DNA of 5,870 nucleotides from contig CALLVJ010000027.1 of NCBI GenBank assembly GCA_938010625.1, positions 1 to 5,870 of the forward strand. Direction: 5' to 3'. This document shows positions 1 through 4,945 of this stretch, in pieces (position 1 is the stretch's first letter; each line of letters opens with the position of its first letter). Position numbers and translations under genes: made by a program. Source of the stretch: an uncultured Stomatobaculum sp. (GTDB lineage: Bacteria; Bacillota; Clostridia; Lachnospirales; Lachnospiraceae). The notes beneath the pieces are model-generated. The model made no database searches. It had not been told where the DNA came from and was given only the letters and a program-made list of their open reading frames with translations.

Positions 1-1310
1 GCCGCCGCTGCCGCCTGCTCATCGACACGCTTTATAAGGAGCTCGTAGGCCGACTCCCGGTCAATTTCCTCGGCGTACTTGTCGCGGAGCTTGCTCGCCA
101 GAATTGCCGCCTGCTGCGTAATGGCATCCAGAGCGCCAAACTGTGACTGCGGCGGCAGGATGGAGGCAATCTGCACTTCCTCCGGCGCTCCGCTCTCGTC
201 GAGGAAGGAGACCAGCGCCTCTGCGGTTTTCAGTTCCTGCAGCGCTGTCGCCGTGTCAAAGGCAGGATTCTTCCGGAAGGATTCCGCCGCCGCTTTCACC
301 CCCTTCTGCTCGGCAGGCGTATAAGCGCGGAGTGCATGCTGCACCTTGTTGCCGAGCTGCGCCAGAACACCGCCTGGAATATCTGCCGGATTTTGCGTGA
401 TAAAGTAGACGCCAACTCCCTTTGAGCGGATCAGCTTTACAACCTGTTCAATCTTGTCAAGCAGCGTTTTGGGCGCGCCATCAAACAGGAGATGTGCCTC
501 GTCGAAGAAGAAAACCATCTTCGGCTTCTCCAGATCTCCCGCCTCCGGGAGTTCAGTGAACAGCTCGTTCAGCATCCAGAGCATGAAAGTCGAGTAAATG
601 GTCGGATCCTGAATCAGGGAGGTCGAATCCAGAATATTTACATAACCCCTGCCGTCCGAATCTACGCGCATCCAGTCAGAAATCTGGAGCGCCGGCTCAC
701 CAAAAAACTGGGCGCCGCCCTTGCCCTCCAGGGCGACCAGCGCGCGGAGAATCGCGCCTGTGCTGCTCTTTCCGATGTTGCCGTACTGCTCGCGGTAGGC
801 ATCGGCATTTTCCTCCACATAGCGCACCATCGACTTCAAGTCCTTCATGTCGAGAAGCAGAAGTCCCTCTTCGTCCGCAATGCGGAAAATAATCTCGAGC
901 AAATCACTCTGAATCTTGTTGAGCTCCAGAAGGCGCGAAAACAGGAGGGGACCAAACTCTGAGACCGTCGTGCGGAGCGGCAATCCCTTTTTGCCAAAGA
1001 TATCCCAGAATTCTGTCGGATATGCCCGGTAGCAAAAGCCCGCCTCTGCGAGCCCAAAACGCGCAATGCGCGCCTGCATATCTGCGCTGTCCTCACCTGG
1101 CCGGCACATTCCCGCGAGATCCCCCTTCACATCCGCAAGAAATACCGGCACACCGGCATCGCTGAAGGACTCTGCCATCACCTTTAGGGTGACTGTCTTT
1201 CCTGTTCCAGTCGCCCCGGCAATCAAGCCGTGCCGGTTTGCCTGTTGTAAGCGCAGGTTGCAGTGCGTCCCACAGCTGCTTCCCACCCAGATTGTCTGCT
1301 GATTGTACAT
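1..1310 (-). CDS. DUF853 / HerA-like helicase P-loop ATPase (YjgR-type), C-terminus cut by window edge
   Basis: Cytoplasmic P-loop ATPase of the DUF853 family (E. coli YjgR type), related to the HerA/FtsK motor ATPases; the true substrate is unknown. The visible 436 codons read without a stop to the left edge. Known family members are about 500 residues, so only a C-terminal piece is missing. The Walker A motif GATGTGKT is at residues 32-39, just after the family-typical ANRHGLI. DVKGDLAGM follows at about 60-68. The Walker B motif FFFDEAH places D270 and E271, and H273 follows. Then come FITQNPADIP and LRAYTPAEQKGVKAA, both characteristic of the family. The tail becomes alanine/glutamate-rich. 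The ATG at 1310 is chosen because GAGGAG lies 6 bases upstream and because only a short region precedes Walker A. An in-frame ATG at 1364 has no ribosome site. The long HerA N-terminal barrel is absent. Family assignment is secure; function is not. Confidence 0.93.
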   Translation of the reverse strand, partial: MYNQQTIWVGSSCGTHCNLRLQQANRHGLIAGATGTGKTVTLKVMAESFSDAGVPVFLADVKGDLAGMCRPGEDSADMQARIARFGLAEAGFCYRAYPTEFWDIFGKKGLPLRTTVSEFGPLLFSRLLELNKIQSDLLEIIFRIADEEGLLLLDMKDLKSMVRYVEENADAYREQYGNIGKSSTGAILRALVALEGKGGAQFFGEPALQISDWMRVDSDGRGYVNILDSTSLIQDPTIYSTFMLWMLNELFTELPEAGDLEKPKMVFFFDEAHLLFDGAPKTLLDKIEQVVKLIRSKGVGVYFITQNPADIPGGVLAQLGNKVQHALRAYTPAEQKGVKAAAESFRKNPAFDTATALQELKTAEALVSFLDESGAPEEVQIASILPPQSQFGALDAITQQAAILASKLRDKYAEEIDRESAYELLIKRVDEQAAAA

Positions 1311-1316
1311 AAAATA

Positions 1317-1322
1317 CTCCTC
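1317..1322 (-). promoter_or_regulatory. Ribosome binding site fixing the start of the DUF853 ATPase
   Basis: GAGGAG on the minus strand with a 6-base spacer (TATTTT) to the ATG at 1310. It decides between this start and the in-frame ATG at 1364, which has no purine-rich site before it. Confidence 0.75.
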
Positions 1323-1362
1323 TAAATCCAAATACTTTTGGCGAATTGCTTGTCTTTCACCC

Positions 1363-1392
1363 ATACTAACACAAAGAAATACCCCCGTGCAA
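1363..1392 (-). promoter_or_regulatory. Possible weak promoter for the DUF853 ATPase gene
   Basis: On the minus strand TTGCAC (1392-1387) is followed after 18 bases by TAGTAT (1368-1363). A TG one base before the -10 box fits an extended -10. The -35 match is poor (3/6) and the -10 is 4/6. The -35 half lies in the loop of the upstream gene's terminator hairpin. Predicted transcription would begin near 1356, which excludes the ATG at 1364 as a start and agrees with the start at 1310. This is inference from motif matching only. Confidence 0.35.
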
Positions 1393-1418
1393 GGAGTGAA
1401 TCCCGCCGGGGGTATTTC
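1376..1418 (-). terminator. Hairpin terminator after the DUF6465-like gene
   Basis: GAAATACCCCC at 1376-1386 and GGGGGTATTTC at 1408-1418 form a perfect 11-bp stem with a 21-base loop. Read on the minus strand the stem runs into a T-rich stretch (TTTCTTTGTG). It begins 14 bases after the stop codon of the minus-strand gene ending at 1433. The T tract is interrupted and the loop is long, so termination may be partial. Confidence 0.65.
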
Positions 1419-1432
1419 GCCTGTTTCTTCTA

Positions 1433-1897
1433 TTAAAATGTAAGCTTGAATGCCGGAGACGCCTCACCATTGACCACATAGTAGGCTGCGCTCTCTTCCG
1501 GCTTCACATAGAGCTCCAGTGTTCTGATCTCCGCCGCCGGATTTTCTGCGAGATAAGCTTCCTTGGCGCGCTCTGCGAGCTCCTCTGCTGCGAGCTGTCT
1601 GCCCTCAAACTCCACGAAAACCTTCACTGCAGTCTCTCTGCCGCTCAGCGTCTCACCGACCTTCTTTGCGCGGGACTTAACTGTCTTGCCAGCCTTCTCG
1701 ACGCTCTCCTTGACTTTGCTGCCCTGCTTCTTTGCCTCCTTGCCAAGCTCCTTTGCATCCTCTGCAAAAGATTTCGCCTCACTATTCACTGTTGCTGTCA
1801 GGCGCTCTGTAAAAGCCTTCACAGGTTCCTTCAGATTTTCCACGGATCTCTTGAGTTCTTCGACTCTCTCTTCACGCTGCCCTTTTCTGCTTGTCAT
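1433..1897 (-). CDS. Small lysine-rich helical protein with DUF6465-like C-terminal domain
   Basis: Predicted 154-residue, highly charged cytoplasmic protein with no signal peptide or membrane segment. Residues 1-40 are a charged helix, and residues 41-84 are four tandem 11-residue units rich in Lys, Glu and Ala. Residues about 91-154 form a compact domain: VFVEFEG, then a helix (EELAERAKEAYLAE), then LELYVKPEESAAYYVVNG. This matches the DUF6465-type domain seen in Lachnospiraceae proteins as I remember it; its function is unknown. The ATG at 1897 is chosen because GGAGG lies exactly 8 bases upstream. A TTG at 1924 and an ATG at 1903 are in frame but badly spaced from that site. The gene is monocistronic: its own consensus promoter lies upstream and a hairpin terminator downstream. 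The coding call is strong and the domain name is from memory. Confidence 0.85.
   Translation of the reverse strand: MTSRKGQREERVEELKRSVENLKEPVKAFTERLTATVNSEAKSFAEDAKELGKEAKKQGSKVKESVEKAGKTVKSRAKKVGETLSGRETAVKVFVEFEGRQLAAEELAERAKEAYLAENPAAEIRTLELYVKPEESAAYYVVNGEASPAFKLTF
1646..1777 (-). repeat. Four tandem 11-residue helical repeats (LEA/apolipoprotein-like)
   Basis: Within the DUF6465-like protein, residues 41-51, 52-62, 63-73 and 74-84 align as 11-mers without gaps: AKSFAEDAKEL, GKEAKKQGSKV, KESVEKAGKTV, KSRAKKVGETL. Position 4 is F/A/V/A, position 8 is A/G/G/G and position 11 is L/V/V/L; the rest is mostly charged. The 11-residue period is that of amphipathic helices in group 3 LEA proteins, apolipoproteins and synucleins. 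The DNA copies have diverged, so the repeat is seen at protein level only. Confidence 0.7.
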
Positions 1898-1905
1898 TTT
1901 CATTC

Positions 1906-1910
1906 CCTCC
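1906..1910 (-). promoter_or_regulatory. Ribosome binding site fixing the start of the DUF6465-like gene
   Basis: GGAGG on the minus strand with an 8-base spacer to the ATG at 1897. The ATG at 1903 would leave only 2 bases, and the TTG at 1924 lies upstream of the site. Confidence 0.75.
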
Positions 1911-1955
1911 GTTTTCTGTGCCAAAGCGAACCGGTTGCAAATCTATAAACTTCAT

Positions 1956-1967
1956 AGACTATAGTCT
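1956..1967. promoter_or_regulatory. Perfect 12-bp palindrome at the transcription start (candidate operator)
   Basis: AGACTATAGTCT is identical to its reverse complement. It starts 2 bases downstream of the -10 box of the minus-strand promoter, so it spans roughly -5 to +7 of that transcript. This is a position where a bound repressor would block initiation. The flanking bases do not extend the symmetry. No known regulator is assigned. Confidence 0.45.
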
Positions 1968-1969
1968 GG

Positions 1970-1998
1970 ATTATAAGATCCTAATTTCGCTTTGTCAA
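1970..1998 (-). promoter_or_regulatory. Perfect-consensus sigma-A promoter for the DUF6465-like gene
   Basis: Read on the minus strand: TTGACA at 1998-1993, exactly 17 bases, then TATAAT at 1975-1970. Both hexamers match the consensus at 6/6. The start should fall near 1963, giving a leader of about 66 bases to the ATG at 1897. The leader holds the palindrome AACCGGTT at 1929-1936 but no terminator-like hairpin. Confidence 0.88.
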
Positions 1999-2016
1999 AC
2001 AGATTGCGCTTTCTCT

Positions 2017-2045
2017 TTGCCAGAGTTGCAGAGCTGTGCTAAACT
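2017..2045 (+). promoter_or_regulatory. Sigma-A promoter for xpt
   Basis: TTGCCA at 2017-2022, a 17-base spacer, then TAAACT at 2040-2045, preceded by TGC (extended -10). Matches are 5/6 and 4/6. Transcription would start near 2052, leaving a leader of only about 33 bases before the ATG at 2085. The promoter stands back to back with the minus-strand promoter at 1970-1998, with 18 bases between the -35 boxes. Confidence 0.65.
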
Positions 2046-2084
2046 GATTCCAATTTATTGAACCCGGAAAGTGAGGATGGCTTC

Positions 2085-2675
2085 ATGCAGATGAAATTGT
2101 TACAGGAGCGCATTTTAAAGGACGGTCAGATCGAGGCAGGCAATATCTTAAAGGTCGATTCTTTTTTGAATCATCAGATTGATGTCTCTCTGCTGGAAGA
2201 GATTGGCAAGGAATTTCATCGCCAGTTTACGGGGCAACAAATCAGCAAAATTCTAACCATCGAGGCCTCTGGCATTGCCATCGCCTGTATTGCCGCCCGC
2301 TATTTTCGAGTCCCGGTCATCTTTGCGAAAAAAACGCGCTCTCTGAATATCGCGGGCGATGTCTACACGGCGCAGGTGGAATCCTTTACGCACAAGAATA
2401 CCAACGATATCATCGTCTCCAAAAAGTTTCTCTCGCCCGAAGACCGCGTTCTGATTGTCGATGACTTTCTCGCAAACGGCAAGGCCATCCTGGGGCTGGC
2501 CAAACTGGTCGAGCAGGCTGGCGCTACACTCGTCGGCGCAGGCGTTGTCATTGAGAAGGGCTTCCAGGACGGCGGCAAGCGCATCCGTGAAGCAGGCATT
2601 GACCTCCACTCGCTCGCGATTGTCGATGCCATGGATGTGAATACCGGCATCCGCTTTCGCGAAGAGGCCCTTTAA
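2085..2675 (+). CDS. xpt: Xanthine phosphoribosyltransferase
   Basis: Cytoplasmic purine-salvage enzyme that joins xanthine to PRPP to give XMP and pyrophosphate, feeding GMP synthesis. The 196-residue product is close to B. subtilis Xpt (194), and shares the N-terminal ILKVDSFLNHQID, the TIEASGIA segment at about 58-65, FAKK at 80-83, and the PRPP-binding signature VLIVDDFLANGKA at 122-134 with the acidic pair D126/D127. VVIEKGFQ follows in the C-terminal part. The ATG at 2085 is preferred because GTGAGG (2071-2076) lies 8 bases upstream. An in-frame ATG at 2091 is 14 bases away, and a TTG at 2058 would add nine residues and sits too close to the predicted transcript start. In Bacillus xpt is paired with a xanthine permease; here it stands alone and its stop overlaps the convergent gene. 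Identification is secure. Confidence 0.96.
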   Translation: MQMKLLQERILKDGQIEAGNILKVDSFLNHQIDVSLLEEIGKEFHRQFTGQQISKILTIEASGIAIACIAARYFRVPVIFAKKTRSLNIAGDVYTAQVESFTHKNTNDIIVSKKFLSPEDRVLIVDDFLANGKAILGLAKLVEQAGATLVGAGVVIEKGFQDGGKRIREAGIDLHSLAIVDAMDVNTGIRFREEAL

Positions 2676-2998
2676 CGCTGGCGGATCAAGTTTGTCGCAA
2701 GCTCCAATAGTTCAAGTGCGAGCTCATAGTTCTCTCCCATCAAATCATAGACGGCATCTTCGGTCAGAACCTCAGCACTCGAGAGCGCTGTGAGCTCTCC
2801 CCGGTCAAAGCGCCGATTATCCTCGGCATAGTGACGGCTGTAATAATATTTGACCAGTCTCTGGTAGTCTCGCTGCGAACTCTCAAAGGGTCGCAGCGCT
2901 TTTTGCATTGCGGCAAGTTCTGCCCTCTGCGAAGCGAGAAGCTTCTCCATCTCGGCGACGCGTTCTGCGGCAAGTTCCTGTCTGCTCTTCTTCTCCAC
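2672..2998 (-). CDS. DUF4298-like small coiled-coil protein
   Basis: Predicted 108-residue soluble protein of unknown function. Residues about 1-45 form a charged coiled coil (AAERVAEMEKLLASQRAELAAM). Then comes RDYQRLVKYYYSRHYAEDNRRF, a linker, and a C-terminal helix built around LTEDAVYDLMGENYELALELLELA. The pattern of coiled coil, tyrosine-rich YY.S motif and final D.VYDL..E helix fits the DUF4298 family of Firmicutes as I recall it. The start is GTG at 2998 with GGAGG 8 bases upstream (3007-3011); no ATG has such a site. It lies 51 bases downstream of rlmD on the same strand with no promoter visible between, so it is probably co-transcribed with rlmD. Its stop overlaps the xpt stop by 4 bases. 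Confidence 0.85.
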   Translation of the reverse strand: MEKKSRQELAAERVAEMEKLLASQRAELAAMQKALRPFESSQRDYQRLVKYYYSRHYAEDNRRFDRGELTALSSAEVLTEDAVYDLMGENYELALELLELATNLIRQR

Positions 2999-3049
2999 AA
3001 TTCTTTCCTCCAGATTTCTGTTATTTTCTAATGGTTAATCGAAACTCTC

Positions 3050-4423
3050 CTATTCTCTTTCGAGCAACAGCACTGCCTCGACACCCGGTGTCCGCGGAAA
3101 CATGTCGATGCCCGCTGCCCGGATCGTGTGATAGCCGCCCTCCCGCAAAATTTCGAGATCCGTGAGCAGGCTAGAGGGCTTGCAGGAGACATAGATAATG
3201 CGCGGCACTCCATAGCGGATCAGCTTCCTCAGCGCCTTCGGATTCACGCCCTCGCGCGGCGGATCCAGAATGATGATATCCGGCTTCTCCGCAATCTCAT
3301 CCAAGACCTTTAGCACATCACCCGCGATGAAGCGGCAGTTCTGCACGCCATTCCGCGCTGCATTTTCCCGTGCGACAAGCACCGCTTCCTCAATCAGCTC
3401 CACGCCGACGGTGCGCTCCGCATGTTTTGCCACGAGCTGCGCAATGGTGCCGGTACCGGAATAGAGGTCAAAGACCACTTTGCCGCCGGTCTCGCCGACA
3501 TACTGCCCTACCTTTTCATAGAGCAGCTCCGCGCCGTCCGCATTGTTCTGAAAAAAAGAAAATGGCGTGATCACAAAGCGAAGTCCTGATAGTTCTTCCT
3601 CAAACTGCGCCTCGCCAAACAACACTTCCGTCCGCTCGTCCTTGATCGCATCGGCGACCGAATCGGTCACGGTATGAAGCACGCCCTTTACCGTTGCGGC
3701 AAAGGGGAGCGCGCAGATCAGCTGCTGCCAGGCAACGAGCAGTTCATGCGCTTCTTCTGCCGGAAGCTGCGAACTTGTGACCAAGTCGATGAGCAGTTCT
3801 TTCCGGTGTGTACCCCGCCGGACGAGCAGATAGCGGAGATACCCCTCGTGGCTCATCTTGTGATAATAGGGAATATTCCTCTCCCGGAAAAAGCGCAGCG
3901 TCTCCCGAAGAGCGAGATTAAAGTCTTCGTGCACCAGCTCGCACTGATCCGTCTCAACAATATCATAGTGACTGCCCCGCTTGTGCATGCCAAGACAAAG
4001 CGGCCCGTCCCGACAGGCATCTCCGAACGAATACTCCATCTTCATGCGGTAGCCCTCTGCAAGCGGGCTCGCCGTGAGTCCTTCCCAGAGAAAGTCCTCC
4101 CGCACGGCCTCCCGGAGAAGGCGCTCTAACAGCTCTCTTTTCAGCGCAAGTTCCTCTCCATAGGGCAGCGTCTGGTAGAGACAACCGCCGCAGCTATCCA
4201 CTGCCGGACAGCGGCTCTTCCGCGTCTCACATGCTCCTGGCTGCAGGATCTCGAGAACCCTTCCCTCCGCCATTCCCCTCCGCACCTTTGTCACGCGGTA
4301 CAGCACTTCTCGCCCCGGCACAGCGTGCTTCACCAAAACCTTTCCATCCTCCCGCACCACATAGCCGCGATCCGGAAAGCGGTATTCCGAAATGACGCCG
4401 CGCGCCTCCTCTCCCTTTTTCAT
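3050..4423 (-). CDS. rlmD: 23S rRNA (uracil-C5)-methyltransferase, RlmD/RumA family
   Basis: SAM-dependent enzyme that methylates C5 of a uracil in 23S rRNA (U1939 in the E. coli enzyme; some Gram-positive members, RlmCD, also modify U747). The predicted protein has 457 residues. An N-terminal TRAM domain (about 1-60) binds RNA. The [4Fe-4S] ligands are C72, C78, C81 and C161, in the family spacing C-x5-C-x2-C...C. The SAM site follows, with FFQNN at about 290-294 and YSGTGT at 321-326, then LDPPREG at about 386-392. The catalytic nucleophile is C414 in YVSCKPSSL and the catalytic base is E449 near the end. All key residues are present. The ATG at 4423 is chosen: AGGA lies 9 bases upstream, and the TRAM domain begins directly after. 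A GTG at 4471 would put the start inside the terminator hairpin. The gene is followed by the DUF4298-like gene 51 bases on. RlmD versus RlmCD specificity cannot be told from sequence alone. Confidence 0.95.
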   Translation of the reverse strand: MKKGEEARGVISEYRFPDRGYVVREDGKVLVKHAVPGREVLYRVTKVRRGMAEGRVLEILQPGACETRKSRCPAVDSCGGCLYQTLPYGEELALKRELLERLLREAVREDFLWEGLTASPLAEGYRMKMEYSFGDACRDGPLCLGMHKRGSHYDIVETDQCELVHEDFNLALRETLRFFRERNIPYYHKMSHEGYLRYLLVRRGTHRKELLIDLVTSSQLPAEEAHELLVAWQQLICALPFAATVKGVLHTVTDSVADAIKDERTEVLFGEAQFEEELSGLRFVITPFSFFQNNADGAELLYEKVGQYVGETGGKVVFDLYSGTGTIAQLVAKHAERTVGVELIEEAVLVARENAARNGVQNCRFIAGDVLKVLDEIAEKPDIIILDPPREGVNPKALRKLIRYGVPRIIYVSCKPSSLLTDLEILREGGYHTIRAAGIDMFPRTPGVEAVLLLERE

Positions 4424-4443
4424 GACCGTTGATCCTCTCTTCC

Positions 4444-4476
4444 AAAAAGAGGGCGCGTCTTTGCGGCGCACCCTCT
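4444..4476 (-). terminator. Rho-independent terminator between the membrane-protein gene and rlmD
   Basis: On the minus strand AGAGGGTGCG (4476-4467) pairs with CGCGCCCTCT (4457-4448), a 10-bp stem with one G-T pair and a 9-base loop, followed by an uninterrupted TTTTT run (4448-4444). It lies 28 bases after the stop of the gene at 4504-4791 and about 20 bases before the rlmD ATG. It is clearly oriented to end transcription of the upstream gene. Confidence 0.85.
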
Positions 4477-4503
4477 CTTAAACTCATCTCTCTGGTTGTA
4501 TGC

Positions 4504-4791
4504 TCATTCTTTGTCTTCCGACTTGGCATTCTTCTCTTCCGCTCCGTCCTCGTCGCCAAATGCAATCAACTCGTCGTCGTCGTTGAAGTCGTCATCGAAA
4601 TCATCATCAAACGCATCCTCTGCTGGTGTCACAAAGCGATAAACGGCATAGGCAATGCCTGCAACTGCTGCGACAATGCCGAGGATTGCGAGCGCAATGA
4701 CAATCGCATCGCGCGTCTTGTTTGTCTCCTCTTTCTTCTTCATGGAATTCACAAGCTCATCCAGTTTCATCAATGCGCTGAAATTGTCCAT
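4504..4791 (-). CDS. Small single-pass membrane protein with acidic C-terminal tail
   Basis: Predicted 95-residue protein that I do not recognise as a named family. A short helix (residues 1-17) is followed by a basic/acidic stretch (KKKEETNKTR, 18-27) and one clear hydrophobic segment at about 29-51 (alanine, isoleucine and valine rich, ending in YAVYRF). The remaining 40 residues are strongly acidic, with FDDD-type repeats. The lysines before the hydrophobic segment suggest the N-terminus is inside the cell and the acidic tail outside; this is inference. There is no cleavable signal and no enzyme motif. The ATG at 4791 has GGAGG 6 bases upstream (4798-4802). A strong promoter precedes it and a strong terminator follows, so it appears to be expressed as a single-gene unit. 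The coding call is well supported; the role is unknown. Confidence 0.85.
   Translation of the reverse strand: MDNFSALMKLDELVNSMKKKEETNKTRDAIVIALAILGIVAAVAGIAYAVYRFVTPAEDAFDDDFDDDFNDDDELIAFGDEDGAEEKNAKSEDKE
4576..4611 (-). repeat. FDDD-type acidic tandem repeat in the membrane protein tail
   Basis: Residues 61-72 read FDDD, FDDD, FNDD and are followed by further acidic residues. In DNA this is a run of GAT/GAC codons broken by TTT/TTC. Codon choice varies between units, so it is not a perfect nucleotide repeat. Confidence 0.7.
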
Positions 4792-4846
4792 ACTCTCCCT
4801 CCCAGGTTCTTTGCGCCACTTGGCAACTTATAGGATTAACAGATTT

Positions 4847-4875
4847 ACTATAGCATAAAGCCTTTTTGTTGACAA
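4847..4875 (-). promoter_or_regulatory. Sigma-A promoter for the small membrane protein gene
   Basis: On the minus strand TTGTCA (4875-4870), a 17-base spacer, then TATAGT (4852-4847). A TGC before the -10 box makes an extended -10. Both hexamers match at 5/6. Transcription should start near 4840, giving a leader of about 49 bases. Its -35 box overlaps the -35 box of the opposing promoter. Confidence 0.83.
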
Positions 4876-4897
4876 GCAGCGCCGGGCTCTCTAAAAT
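4869..4897 (+). promoter_or_regulatory. Sigma-A promoter for the NSS transporter gene
   Basis: TTGACA at 4869-4874 (6/6), exactly 17 bases, then TAAAAT at 4892-4897 (5/6). The start should fall near 4904, leaving a leader of about 42 bases to the ATG at 4946. No riboswitch-sized or terminator-like structure lies in the leader. Confidence 0.85.
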
Positions 4898-4945
4898 GAG
4901 CTTGCTGTGCATTTTTTACAAATTTTCACGTCGGAGGTTTTCTGA

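Noticed and set aside
492..962. Open frame of 156 codons on the plus strand
   Set aside because: It lies wholly antisense to the DUF853 ATPase, whose Walker motifs and family signatures are on the minus strand. It has no domain or ribosome site of its own.
1929..1936. AACCGGTT palindrome in the 5' leader of the DUF6465-like gene
   Set aside because: Eight bases of symmetry with no extension is expected by chance at this scale, and it is not placed at a promoter element.
1563..1964. Open frame of 133 codons on the plus strand rich in Ser, Leu and Phe
   Set aside because: It is the complement of the lysine- and glutamate-rich DUF6465-like gene, whose promoter, ribosome site and terminator all support the minus strand.
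2077..2094. Tiny ATG-initiated frame (five codons) overlapping the xpt start, possible leader peptide
   Set aside because: The frame ATG GCT TCA TGC AGA TGA is too short to judge, the purine-rich stretch fits the xpt ATG better, and nothing in its codons suggests attenuation.
3674..4129. Open frame of 151 codons on the plus strand
   Set aside because: It is antisense to rlmD, which carries all the expected catalytic residues. It looks like a shadow of GC-rich codon use.
4921..4935. AATTTTCA stretch before the NSS gene as a CodY-type box
   Set aside because: Only the left half fits; about 8 of 15 positions match the AATTTTCWGAAAATT consensus, with no symmetry in the right half.
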